Assembly: GCA_007618135.1 (NCBI GenBank) | Contig: PHFX01000014.1 | Span: forward strand, 1 to 43,485 | Source of the DNA: Candidatus Brocadia sp. WS118 | Lineage (GTDB): Bacteria; Planctomycetota; Brocadiia; Brocadiales; Brocadiaceae | DNA length: 43,485 bases | Direction of reading: 5' to 3' | Shown here: piece after piece, positions 8,654 to 16,675 of the stretch | Numbering within the stretch: the stretch's first letter is position 1 | Layout: every line of letters begins with the position of its first letter | Translations under genes and position numbers: made by a program | Notes under the pieces: generated by a model | Databases searched by the model: none | What the model was told of the DNA's origin: nothing | What the model saw: only the letters and a program-made list of their open reading frames with translations

Positions 8654-9778
8654 GACATTATATACGTCTACCGGCTTGTTAATCCCTTTCAATTTCACGT
8701 TTTTAATTTCTTCTGTTTCCACCAGGTCTTTTATTTCCGACAACGTACGTGGGGTAATCAGTATCTGGCTTGGTTTGGCTTCCATCTGCAATCTGTGGGC
8801 GATATTGACCTGGTGGCCTATTACGGTGTAGTTCATCTGGATTTCCGAGCCGATATTTCCAACCGTTGCGTATCCGGTATTTATGCCAAAATAGATACCA
8901 ATATTGCATCCTGTTTCGAGCCAGTGATTTTGCAGTTCATGCACTCTTTTCCGCATATCAATTGCCATTCTGACTGCCCGCTCGGCGTGGTTACTATATT
9001 CAACAGGATCGCCAAAAAAAACTAAAATTCCGTCCCCCATGAATTTGTCAAGCGTACCTCCGTAATGAAAAACGATTTTCGTCATCTCGGTAAAATATTC
9101 GTTTAACAGAGTTACAGTATCCTCCGGCTCCATATTCTCAGACGCCTCGGTAAAACCCTTAAGATCAGAAAAACATATCGTTAACAATTTTCTGGCATTC
9201 GTCAGGTATTTATCACCGCCGCCCGATATAATACTCTCGGCAATTTGTGGTGAGACGTACCTTTTTAAACGGGATGTCCTCTGAATCTCTTCTACTTGTT
9301 TCTTCACCTTGTCTTCCAGCGACCGATTGAATTCTTCAATCAAAATGTTTCGTTCCCGCAGCGCTTCGTTAAGTTTGACATTTTCTCTTATATTTTTGTA
9401 AGCTCCTACCGCACCGGCAACCGTGTCGAGGAGTTGTTCCGGATCACTGCCTTTAACTACATACGCATGTGGCCGAAAATGCTTGCGGATGTCAACCCGT
9501 TTCTCCCGTTCATCATATCCGCTGTAAAAGATAATGGGGATGTATTGATTTTTCGATTTGATGGCTTCTGAGACTTGCAACCCTGATATATCTGGCATAT
9601 TGATGTCCAGCACGACCGTAAAAACTGTATCGTGAAATTTATCCACAGCCTCTTTTCCGCCACGGCAGGTTAAGACATCATATCCTTCGTCTTCCAATAT
9701 TGCGGCAGTGGTTTGAAGCATAGAGAGGTCATCATCGACAAGCATGACACAAGTTTTTCCGGATAATTCATTTGCCAT
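8636..9778 (-). CDS. response regulator with class III adenylate cyclase output domain
   Basis: A 380-residue protein. Residues 8-125 are a receiver domain with acidic pocket DDD (15-17), phosphoacceptor D58 (LDINMP) and K109. A helical linker likely to be a coiled coil spans 125-172. Residues 195-375 are a class III cyclase: metal ligands D205 (FSDLKGFT) and D249 (MGDG), adenine-selecting K245 and T318 (the class IIIb pattern), and transition-state N325 and R329. All catalytic residues are present, so it should convert ATP to cAMP under control of receiver phosphorylation. It follows the histidine kinase by 13 bases, with AAGGA before the ATG, and is the last gene of the cassette running from 14405. 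The kinase is its obvious partner; this is inference from position. Confidence 0.93.
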   Translation of the reverse strand: MANELSGKTCVMLVDDDLSMLQTTAAILEDEGYDVLTCRGGKEAVDKFHDTVFTVVLDINMPDISGLQVSEAIKSKNQYIPIIFYSGYDEREKRVDIRKHFRPHAYVVKGSDPEQLLDTVAGAVGAYKNIRENVKLNEALRERNILIEEFNRSLEDKVKKQVEEIQRTSRLKRYVSPQIAESIISGGGDKYLTNARKLLTICFSDLKGFTEASENMEPEDTVTLLNEYFTEMTKIVFHYGGTLDKFMGDGILVFFGDPVEYSNHAERAVRMAIDMRKRVHELQNHWLETGCNIGIYFGINTGYATVGNIGSEIQMNYTVIGHQVNIAHRLQMEAKPSQILITPRTLSEIKDLVETEEIKNVKLKGINKPVDVYNVLKWKG

Positions 9779-9791
9779 ATTTTATTATCCT

Positions 9792-11444
9792 TTAGGTGGT
9801 TGCAATAGGTAATTTAACGGTAAAAGTGGTGCCTTTCCCTTCTTGACTCTCTAATTCGATACGCCCTTCATGCCTTTGTATAATGCTATGGCTGACAGCC
9901 AGGCCAAGACCGAGTCCGTTGGATTTTGTCGTGAACAGGGGGTCAAATATCATATGCTTCACATTATCGGGAATCCCGCACCCGGTGTCGGTAAAGGTGG
10001 TCGATAAAACAGAGCTGCCTTCTTTTTGTGCGCGAATCGTTAATGATCCACCCATAGGCATGGCATCGCAGGCATTTTGGATCAAATTCATAAACACCTG
10101 CTCAATCTGAGTGACATCAACAAGGATCGGGGGCAGCGGCTCTTCTGTATGCACAAATTTTTTAATTTTTCCCGGTATCTTGATCCTTGATAGGGAAGAT
10201 TCAATGATCGTGCGAACATTCGCGGGAGATACCGTGGGTTTTGCAGTCCTTGAGAAGCCCAGCAGATCATTGACGATTTTGATACCCCGATCGGTTTCTT
10301 TTTCGATGATCTCCATCAAAGTATTAACTTTTTGGCTTTCACTCTGCACATGAGCGGCAGAAACATTCTTTTTTAAAAGAAAGAGGGCGTTCTTAACGGC
10401 GCCAAGTGGATTTCTCAGCTCATGCCCGACCCCCGAAGCCAACTTGCCAACGGCGGCTAATTTTTCAGAGCGCACCAATCGCTCTTGTGTCTCCTTCAGT
10501 TCTTTGTTTGTGTTATAGAGGTCTTTAATATGATCCCGCAACTGTGCCATAATCTTTTCTTTTTCATCATGAGACGTCTTGAGAGACCTGGTCATTTCAT
10601 TAAAATTTACAGACAGCCGACCAATTTCATCCCGGGAGCGGATGTCAACCGTGCGAGTAAGGTCTCCTCTGGCAATATCCAGGGTAATATTTGCCATATA
10701 TCGAAGCGGTGAAACAAGGTATGTGGTGAGGAAGAACATCATGCACATTCCACCAAAGACAATACCTAACCCCATGGGGACAATGCTTTGCCAGATGATC
10801 TTTCGAGTTCTTTCGTTTAATTTGTGATGGGATAAGCCCATTTGCACAAAACCTAAAACGGACCGTGCTTCTTCCGCATTCACTCCGTATTCACCTAAAA
10901 TCTGTGCGGCAAACTCTTCTTCTGAAAAGGTCTTTTTTTCGAAGACAGGCGCAAAAAAATCACAAAACACCTCCCCTGAACGGGTCTTGATTTTATCACA
11001 GTAAAGTTCCGTTAGAGGACTGAAGTCTGGTGACTCGCTAAGGATACCGCCTCTCGCCCACCGGCTATGGCTGGTAGCCGCATCCTGCTTGTGAAGGGTT
11101 TTTCTCGTGGGAATTTCTTCCATATTTACGTTAATCTTTGGCGTCTTTTCTTCAACCATGACTTTCTGATTATCTGAGATACGCAAGTAACCAATTTCCT
11201 CCTCCCGGTCAAGGTCCCGCAGCCGATTGATGGCGGCATCTAGAAATGCCTCCTGTGCAGACCGCAAGGCATAGGCAACTTCATTGTCCTGCGCAAGCAG
11301 CATGACAAGTGACGTGCCAAATTTCTTCAGCGCTTCCTCCTGCTGTCTTTTCGTATGGTTGAGAAAGAATGCGCAACAGAGTATCCCGATAACAACCACC
11401 AGGATACCCATCAAAAGGATGAGTTTTGTACGAATGCCAATCAT
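9792..11444 (-). CDS. membrane sensor histidine kinase with HAMP domain
   Basis: A 550-residue inner-membrane kinase. The first membrane helix is at 7-29, the periplasmic sensor region about 30-218, the second helix 219-243, and the HAMP linker about 243-296. The dimerisation domain holds H341 in GVGHELRNPLGAVKN. The ATPase domain shows N457 (LIQNACD), DTGCG at 486-490 and GLGLG at 510-514. The sensor region is predicted extracytoplasmic, has several acidic stretches and matches no sensor domain I recognise. Its gene follows that for a periplasmic binding protein by 17 bases and precedes the receiver-cyclase gene, suggesting that the bound ligand is signalled through this kinase to the cyclase. 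No strong ribosome binding site is visible before the ATG. Confidence 0.94.
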   Translation of the reverse strand: MIGIRTKLILLMGILVVVIGILCCAFFLNHTKRQQEEALKKFGTSLVMLLAQDNEVAYALRSAQEAFLDAAINRLRDLDREEEIGYLRISDNQKVMVEEKTPKINVNMEEIPTRKTLHKQDAATSHSRWARGGILSESPDFSPLTELYCDKIKTRSGEVFCDFFAPVFEKKTFSEEEFAAQILGEYGVNAEEARSVLGFVQMGLSHHKLNERTRKIIWQSIVPMGLGIVFGGMCMMFFLTTYLVSPLRYMANITLDIARGDLTRTVDIRSRDEIGRLSVNFNEMTRSLKTSHDEKEKIMAQLRDHIKDLYNTNKELKETQERLVRSEKLAAVGKLASGVGHELRNPLGAVKNALFLLKKNVSAAHVQSESQKVNTLMEIIEKETDRGIKIVNDLLGFSRTAKPTVSPANVRTIIESSLSRIKIPGKIKKFVHTEEPLPPILVDVTQIEQVFMNLIQNACDAMPMGGSLTIRAQKEGSSVLSTTFTDTGCGIPDNVKHMIFDPLFTTKSNGLGLGLAVSHSIIQRHEGRIELESQEGKGTTFTVKLPIATT

Positions 11445-11461
11445 GGAATTTAAATAAAACC

Positions 11462-12442
11462 CTATTGTGGATATAAAACTACATCCGGATACGATTGAAT
11501 AGATGACAGATTTATTCCAATAGTCTTTGCCGTTTGAATGTTTAACGTTAATTTCAGCCTGTTTGGCTGCTGAATGCCCAATGAAGTTGTCGCCGGATTG
11601 GTTAATAGCATTTGAGCAAGTTGGGCCGCCTGTATACCCGTCTCCTTATAATTTGGTGAAACGGAAACCAATGCCCCTGCTTTTACCATGGCATCGGAAG
11701 TGGAAAATATCGGCAGGCGACTCCCTATGGTTATTCTAGGAATACTATTGAGGGTGTTTTTTGTAATTACCGTGCTGTCGGGTATTAACCATAAGGCATC
11801 AATCTTATGGGTAATATTTTTCAGCGCTGATTCGACCTCTTTTTCCAGGAGTACCTCACTTTTAACAAGATTAAAGTCGAATTGCTTTGCCACGGTGTTT
11901 GCTTGTGCAACAATTTTCCGCGTTTTCTCCGGGTCATAAATGACACCAATATTCTTATGCGGGCCCAGAATCTCTTTTAGAACGGAAAATTGGTCTTCGA
12001 TCGATGCCTCCGATGAAATGCCAGTAATATTCGTTCCCTGTAAATTAAAGCGATCGTGATTGATCACCATGCAAAATATGATGGGGATATCAGGGAAATG
12101 TTCTTTTGCAAGGGTTGCGGCAAGTACGCCTACGGCCAAAATAACATCCGGTTTCGATTTGTTCTCTTTGACCGTCCGAATAATTCTCTTCCCCTCTTCC
12201 GTATCACCATGAAGGTCGTAGACGGTTTTTATAGAGATATGTTTCCCTTTGCATCCTTCTTCAAATCCCTGAATTGCCTCGTTATAAGCTGCAATCTGCT
12301 GACTTCGAAAAATAATGGCCGTGTTTTCTGCGGCAACTAACCGGGGAATGAAGGATGACGTCTGAAAAAGAAACATCAGGACAAACCAACATACCAGAGC
12401 AAGCCCGTGATATCTTTCCAATGGAAGGAATTTTCGTTTCAT
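11462..12442 (-). CDS. periplasmic ABC substrate-binding protein (ABC_sub_bind type)
   Basis: A 326-residue exported binding protein. An N-terminal signal peptide (hydrophobic core about 14-37, then LVAAENT) is followed by two alpha/beta lobes typical of the PF04392 ABC_sub_bind group, which includes proteins named for tryptophan/tyrosine uptake. Typical stretches are DVILAVGVLAATLAKE, IPIIFCMV, NITGISSEASIEDQ, and SRLPIFSTSDAMVKAGALVS. No ABC permease or ATPase gene lies nearby; the neighbours are a histidine kinase and a cyclase regulator. A sensory role, presenting a ligand to the kinase, therefore seems more likely than transport. The ligand cannot be deduced. GGAG lies before the ATG with somewhat long spacing. 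Confidence 0.9.
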   Translation of the reverse strand: MKRKFLPLERYHGLALVCWFVLMFLFQTSSFIPRLVAAENTAIIFRSQQIAAYNEAIQGFEEGCKGKHISIKTVYDLHGDTEEGKRIIRTVKENKSKPDVILAVGVLAATLAKEHFPDIPIIFCMVINHDRFNLQGTNITGISSEASIEDQFSVLKEILGPHKNIGVIYDPEKTRKIVAQANTVAKQFDFNLVKSEVLLEKEVESALKNITHKIDALWLIPDSTVITKNTLNSIPRITIGSRLPIFSTSDAMVKAGALVSVSPNYKETGIQAAQLAQMLLTNPATTSLGIQQPNRLKLTLNIQTAKTIGINLSSIQSYPDVVLYPQ

Positions 12443-12516
12443 AGCACCGGGTATTCTCCTTTTACAAAACCGGGAACCAATCCACAGATATGTGGAACAA
12501 TGAGTTCATCAATCCG

Positions 12517-13050
12517 TTAATACTCATGAAGAGATTCGCCTTGATGAACGTACTGTTCGGTTATCGCATGAAGCTTTTCTTGCAGCTGTGTTACAATGGT
12601 AATTATTTTTGGTTCAAGATCTTTTATGCGAACATCTTCGGCCTTCTTCAGCTGCAACAGTGTGTCGCTGGTATGATGCATGGTTCTTTGTGCCGAGATT
12701 AACCTGCCGTTTAAATCCCTGATACGCTGGCACATCTGCTTGATAATGCGGAGAGCAAGCGTAGGATCCATTTTGATCCGTTTGAGAAGCCCCTCATATT
12801 CTATAGCCAGGACCCTTGCCTCTCCAACGGCCTTGATCGTAGCAGAGCGGGGGCTGGCATCAAAAAGGCTCATCTCGCCAAAAATATCCCCCGCCCCGAG
12901 TAAAGCCAAAACCGTTTCACTTCCCTTAGCGCTTTTTACAACCTTCACTTTTCCGCCTTGTATTACATACATGGTTCGGCTCTGCGTGCCTTCCTCAACG
13001 ATGATTTCATCATCCTTGTAAAGCCTTCCCAAGAGAGAATCTTCCGACAT
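12517..13050 (-). CDS. cyclic-nucleotide-binding domain protein without DNA-binding domain
   Basis: A 177-residue cytoplasmic protein. Residues 5-115 form a Crp/PKA-type cyclic-nucleotide-binding domain with the phosphate-binding cassette FGEMSLFDASPRSATI; E59 and R68 are the residues that contact ribose and phosphate. The remainder, about 115-177, is helical and heptad-like and probably a coiled coil. The winged helix of CRP is absent, so this is not a classical transcription factor. It lies 14 bases after the oxidoreductase gene and has a strong AAAGGAGG before the ATG. Encoded with a receiver-adenylate cyclase, it is a natural cAMP effector, perhaps acting on the oxidoreductase or another protein; this is inference. 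Confidence 0.92.
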   Translation of the reverse strand: MSEDSLLGRLYKDDEIIVEEGTQSRTMYVIQGGKVKVVKSAKGSETVLALLGAGDIFGEMSLFDASPRSATIKAVGEARVLAIEYEGLLKRIKMDPTLALRIIKQMCQRIRDLNGRLISAQRTMHHTSDTLLQLKKAEDVRIKDLEPKIITIVTQLQEKLHAITEQYVHQGESLHEY

Positions 13051-13064
13051 GGCACTCCTCCTTT

Positions 13065-14405
13065 CTATCGGTTTATAAAGGAAAAGACCGCTTTTTTAAA
13101 CGGGTAAATAACGACTGCACCTAGCAGGTAAATGATCCACCAGGGGTGTAATGTCCTCATGAAGATGTCCTTATAGCATCTGCTTCCCGTAAACATATCC
13201 CAGAGGATATCACTGTATGGCGTATTTTTTTGCAAGCTTTTTTGTTCGCACCGAACGATATTGAAGTAGCTTCGGGAAATTGGCGATACGACAGACATGA
13301 GATGGTTTGCTGCAAAGAGGAACTGACCAAACAGATTGTCTCTATTCAAGGATTTACAGGTCGGGAAGTAATATTCTCTGAAGTCTTTTTCACCAATTCC
13401 GTGGAGCAATGCTGTATGGGCTGCCGCCTTTGCCGTTATATAGGCAGAGCCTATTCCGTCTTTGTAGAGCCTTGTGCTACTGGCATCTCCTACAAACGCG
13501 GTCCTGCGGGCGAAAGGTTTTCTTGCGGCACCCACGCTGATTTTTGGAAAGCAGTGGCAAAATTTTTCGGGTACTTTAAAACCGGACGGCAGGAACTTTT
13601 TCATTGCGTCATGGTTAAGAAAGGCCTTTATATGGTCTGCTTTGGGATCTTTCCCGAGCACACTGATCGTAATGTAATCTCCTTTTGGTATGACACTGGC
13701 AAACTTTATCCCGGGGATGCGGAGTAAAAAGATGTGGATTGAGTGCCCAAACCGGTGAGCCACCCAATCACTTCCCAGTTCGATCTCAGATTGAGCCGTT
13801 TTGACGGTAGGCGGAACTTTATATCCGGGAATGATGTCCTCATACATTTTACCGGTACCTGCCTTAATTCCAAATGCCCCGACAAGGAGGTCGCAATCCT
13901 GGAGCATATTCCCGCCAGAATAAAGTTCGGGTTTGTCTCCTTCCATACAAACCCTGTCTATAAAGGACCGTTTTACACAAGCGCCATGTTCAATGGCCTT
14001 TTGGAGAAGAAAATCGTCAAAACTCTGTATGCCTTTTGCCACACTTCCGGCAGGTCCACTACCTCTGAAGACGGTAGCTATGCCCCGCTGGCTGAGACGT
14101 GAAGATTTTATCTCTATGCTACCGTCCAGGGTGTGAAAATAATACGATTCTATACCACATTGCACCACGGTGGGTGGCAAATTAATCCCTTCCAAAGCCA
14201 GGGTTTGCACCAAAGATTCAGAAACAACCCCGGCACACATATTGCAACCTGATGCCCCATGGGTGACAAAGGACTTTCTCTCGTAAATCGTGAGATCAAG
14301 CGCCTTGCCCATATCCCTGGCTAATTTGGAGGCGAAAATGCCGAAGAAAGAACCCGCAGGGCCGCCCCCGATTATTGCCACGCGCGCACCGTCATGCAGG
14401 GTCAC
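13065..14405 (-). CDS. FAD-dependent oxidoreductase of the geranylgeranyl reductase type
   Basis: A flavoprotein of about 446 residues. It opens with a Rossmann motif (VAIIGGGPAGS), followed by a cysteine motif GCNMCAGV, a mid-protein region around DLLVGAFG, and the C-terminal FAD motif AFVGDASSTRLYKDGIGSAY, as in geranylgeranyl reductase-like and related oxidoreductases. A hydrophobic segment near the C terminus (WWIIYLLGAVVIYPF) suggests membrane attachment. Start choice: the ATG at 14420 has no ribosome binding site, but GGAGGA lies 6 bases before an in-frame GTG at 14405, so I take the GTG. It is the first gene of the signalling cassette. The substrate is unknown; isoprenoid or quinone-type lipid reduction is possible from the family. 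Confidence 0.85.
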   Translation of the reverse strand: MTLHDGARVAIIGGGPAGSFFGIFASKLARDMGKALDLTIYERKSFVTHGASGCNMCAGVVSESLVQTLALEGINLPPTVVQCGIESYYFHTLDGSIEIKSSRLSQRGIATVFRGSGPAGSVAKGIQSFDDFLLQKAIEHGACVKRSFIDRVCMEGDKPELYSGGNMLQDCDLLVGAFGIKAGTGKMYEDIIPGYKVPPTVKTAQSEIELGSDWVAHRFGHSIHIFLLRIPGIKFASVIPKGDYITISVLGKDPKADHIKAFLNHDAMKKFLPSGFKVPEKFCHCFPKISVGAARKPFARRTAFVGDASSTRLYKDGIGSAYITAKAAAHTALLHGIGEKDFREYYFPTCKSLNRDNLFGQFLFAANHLMSVVSPISRSYFNIVRCEQKSLQKNTPYSDILWDMFTGSRCYKDIFMRTLHPWWIIYLLGAVVIYPFKKAVFSFINR

Positions 14406-14784
14406 TTTTGCTCCTCCCATGTACCGCTCGCTTTTATGAAGGTGGGATGCATTTGTATGAGAGAGTAAGATGCGTATGGTAAAAAATCTCCCTCATACCT
14501 CGAACTCAATTTACTGCGGAAATGCTTCATGCTTGATTTTGAAAGTATTGGCATAATAATAACACATCTTGTATCTCTTTTCAAGCATCCAAACTTCTCT
14601 GCCAATCAAATTTCTTCACCGTGTAAGAATTTGTTTTTCTGTCACAATTGACTCTTGTTGGTGATTCTCAGGAAATTAAATTTGTTGATTGACAACAACT
14701 ACACTTATGATATACTTCCCACACACTGGTTGAAGCATGTTTGATATGGAAGAGAGGTATAATTCTTATTTCGGGAGATACTGC
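14406..14784. other. divergent intergenic region
   Basis: About 380 bases between the minus-strand signalling cassette and the plus-strand amidase. It holds the amidase promoter at 14689-14716. A 67-codon minus-strand frame (14402-14605) overlaps the start of the oxidoreductase gene, has no ribosome binding site and is not accepted as a gene. A minus-strand promoter for the cassette must lie here or just inside, but I cannot fix it. Confidence 0.5.
14689..14716 (+). promoter_or_regulatory. sigma70-type promoter for the amidase gene
   Basis: Perfect TTGACA (14689-14694), 16-base spacer, TATACT (14711-14716, five of six consensus bases). The start would be near 14723, about 60 bases before the preferred ATG at 14785. 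Confidence 0.65.
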
Positions 14785-15396
14785 ATGCGCTTTACGGGAA
14801 AAATTTCTATGTGCCTGTCTTTTCTTGCTATCATCTATTTTTCCGGTTGCAGTGCGCCGCCCGCTTTTAAACCAATAACAACCATACCCGTGAGACCACC
14901 GAAAAAAGAAATTCCCTATAAAGCCCCCTATATAGAAAGTCAGCTGGATCGTTATTCTGTGCGGGACTGGAAGTATATTGTCATACATCATAGCGCCTCG
15001 GCATCGGGCTGTGCCGCTGAATTCGACAGATTCCACCGTGAGAAGAGGGGATGGGAAAACGGTCTGGGATATCATTTTGTCATAGGAAACGGAAAAGGCG
15101 CTGGAGACGGGCAGATTGAGATTGGCAATCGTTGGGTAAAACAGATAGATGGTGCCCATGCTGGTGTACAGGAATACAACCATTACGGCATTGGGATATG
15201 TCTGGTTGGAAACTTCAATGGCTCATATCCAACAACATCCCAAATGGCCTCGCTTTCTGCATTAGTAGACTATCTCCAGGAACGGTGCCGTATCCCAGCC
15301 GAGAACATTATCATGCACCGGCATTTCAGGGAAACAGAATGCCCTGGCAGAAATTTTCCCTATTATAAATTGCTTGCGAAGACCGCCCGATGGTGA
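14785..15396 (+). CDS. lipoprotein N-acetylmuramoyl-L-alanine amidase (Amidase_2/PGRP)
   Basis: A 203-residue lipoprotein that should cut the amide bond between N-acetylmuramic acid and the stem peptide in peptidoglycan, in the periplasm. The signal peptide ends in a lipobox FSGC (lipidated C22). The domain is of the T7-lysozyme/PGRP type: zinc ligands H68 (IVIHHSA), H178 (MHRHF) and C186 (TECPGRNFP), the last two spaced by eight as in T7 lysozyme. An upstream ATG at 14737 would add 16 residues before the signal sequence. I prefer the ATG at 14785 because GGGAG precedes it and the signal peptide begins there. The rhomboid gene follows on the same strand after 33 bases. Confidence 0.92.
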   Translation: MRFTGKISMCLSFLAIIYFSGCSAPPAFKPITTIPVRPPKKEIPYKAPYIESQLDRYSVRDWKYIVIHHSASASGCAAEFDRFHREKRGWENGLGYHFVIGNGKGAGDGQIEIGNRWVKQIDGAHAGVQEYNHYGIGICLVGNFNGSYPTTSQMASLSALVDYLQERCRIPAENIIMHRHFRETECPGRNFPYYKLLAKTARW

Positions 15397-15429
15397 GTTT
15401 CTTTATTCCTCAACTTGGTGCAAGGCTAA

Positions 15430-16110
15430 ATGATACCTATCCGCGATCGAAATCCGTCGGGAACGTTTCACTTTGTTACCGTTAGCATTATTCTCGCCAA
15501 TGTCCTGGTTTTCCTTATTGAGCTTTCGTTAGGCGCCCGGCTCGATTCTTTCCTGTTCCAATTTGGTGTTGTTCCCGTCAAAGTAGCCTATTCTTCCGAT
15601 ATTCCAGACGCCACGTTTCTTAATACCTATTTCCCCTTTCTGAGTTATATGTTTCTGCACGGTGGGTTCATTCATCTGATAGGAAACATGTGGTATCTGT
15701 GGATTTTTGGGGACAATATTGAGGATAGGCTCGGACGCTTTAAATTCATCATATTTTATTTCATTTGTGGTATTGGGTCTGCCATGGTGCATGTTTATTT
15801 CAACAGCCAGTCAGGGATTCCCTGCATAGGGGCAAGCGGGGCAATCGCAGGTGTACTGGGCGCCTATATGGTTACCTTTCCGAAGGCGCGGATACTCGTC
15901 ATCCTTCCCCTTTTTATCATCTGGGAAATCATTGAGTTGCCTGCCATCATTGTGCTGGGTTTCTGGTTCCTGATTCAGTTTTTTAGCGGCGCAGCCACTA
16001 TTTCCTCTGCACACGGCGGAGGAGTTGCGTGGTGGGCACATATCGGAGGGTTTGTTATAGGAATAATTCTTATAAAAGTATTTCCCAAAGCACGGTATCG
16101 TCGTGTATAA
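15430..16110 (+). CDS. rhomboid intramembrane serine protease
   Basis: A 226-residue inner-membrane protein with six or seven hydrophobic segments. The catalytic serine is S136 in GASGAIAG and the partner histidine H204 in WWAHIGGF; N86 in HLIGNMWYLW fits the oxyanion-hole asparagine of the first conserved motif. Rhomboids cut transmembrane segments of substrate proteins within the bilayer. The long loop between the first two helices and the KVAY segment are usual for bacterial members. No substrate is indicated by the neighbours. It is probably co-transcribed with the amidase. Confidence 0.95.
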   Translation: MIPIRDRNPSGTFHFVTVSIILANVLVFLIELSLGARLDSFLFQFGVVPVKVAYSSDIPDATFLNTYFPFLSYMFLHGGFIHLIGNMWYLWIFGDNIEDRLGRFKFIIFYFICGIGSAMVHVYFNSQSGIPCIGASGAIAGVLGAYMVTFPKARILVILPLFIIWEIIELPAIIVLGFWFLIQFFSGAATISSAHGGGVAWWAHIGGFVIGIILIKVFPKARYRRV

Positions 16111-16177
16111 AAATTTGCGTATTTGGGATTTGGGAATTCGGATTTATCATAATGTAAAATTCACCCTCCCATGGTAG

Positions 16178-16197
16178 GACAAGCGTCCCCGCTTGTC
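16178..16197. repeat. REP-like hairpin between convergent genes
   Basis: Perfect 8-bp inverted repeat GACAAGCG / CGCTTGTC around a four-base TCCC loop, followed some bases later by a run of T. It lies between the rhomboid gene and the convergent SMR gene. The GACAAGCGTCCCCGCTTGTC pattern resembles dispersed palindromic elements of many genomes. It may also act as a terminator for the plus strand. Confidence 0.55.
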
Positions 16198-16295
16198 ATC
16201 ATGTTTTTTCCATACTCACAAGTTCCCGCCGGCCATTTGGATTCAAATTTGTATTCCTTTTGCGCTTGCCGTAGTTGAAGGCGATTCCTCGTCGA

Positions 16296-16619
16296 TCATT
16301 GCATTCCCCCGCTCAGACGCAACCCAATCACGCCTATGATAATCAGTCCAATCGAAATTATCTTTACGGCGCTCAATGGCTCCCTGAACCACAAAATGCC
16401 CACGGTTGCTATGAGAGTTGTCCCGACCCCCGACCATACGGCATAGGCAACGCTTACCTCAATCTTTTTGAGGGCAAGGGAAAATGCACTAAAGCTGCAT
16501 CCATATAGGATAAAGAGCAATATGGATGGCAAGGTCTTCGTAAAACCCTGGGATAATTTCAAGCAGGTGGTGCCTGAGACCTCTAACAGTATTGCCAGGA
16601 TCAAATAAAGCCAACTCAT
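16296..16619 (-). CDS. small multidrug resistance (SMR) family transporter
   Basis: A 107-residue protein with four hydrophobic helices, the size and topology of EmrE/Gdx-type transporters. E13 in LILAILLEVSGT is the conserved membrane glutamate that binds proton and substrate; YAVWSGVGT is the conserved third-helix motif. Family members exchange protons for quaternary ammonium compounds or guanidinium. YAVWSGVGT does not settle which group it belongs to. Start choice: an ATG seven codons upstream lacks a ribosome binding site, while AGGAG lies 7 bases before the ATG at 16619. Only 56 bases separate it from the permease gene upstream on the same strand, so it may be the last gene of that operon. 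No guanidine riboswitch is seen. Confidence 0.9.
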   Translation of the reverse strand: MSWLYLILAILLEVSGTTCLKLSQGFTKTLPSILLFILYGCSFSAFSLALKKIEVSVAYAVWSGVGTTLIATVGILWFREPLSAVKIISIGLIIIGVIGLRLSGGMQ

Positions 16620-16675
16620 GGAATATCTCCTTTTGTTCAACGCAATTACTCAAAATTTAACATGGAGATACTATA

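Noticed and set aside
8636-9778. Guanylate rather than adenylate cyclase
   Set aside because: The base-selecting residues are Lys245 and Thr318, the adenylate-type pair; guanylate cyclases carry Glu and Cys/Ser-type residues there.
14402-14605. 67-codon minus-strand ORF upstream of the FAD oxidoreductase
   Set aside because: It overlaps the oxidoreductase start, lacks a ribosome binding site and has no recognisable product.
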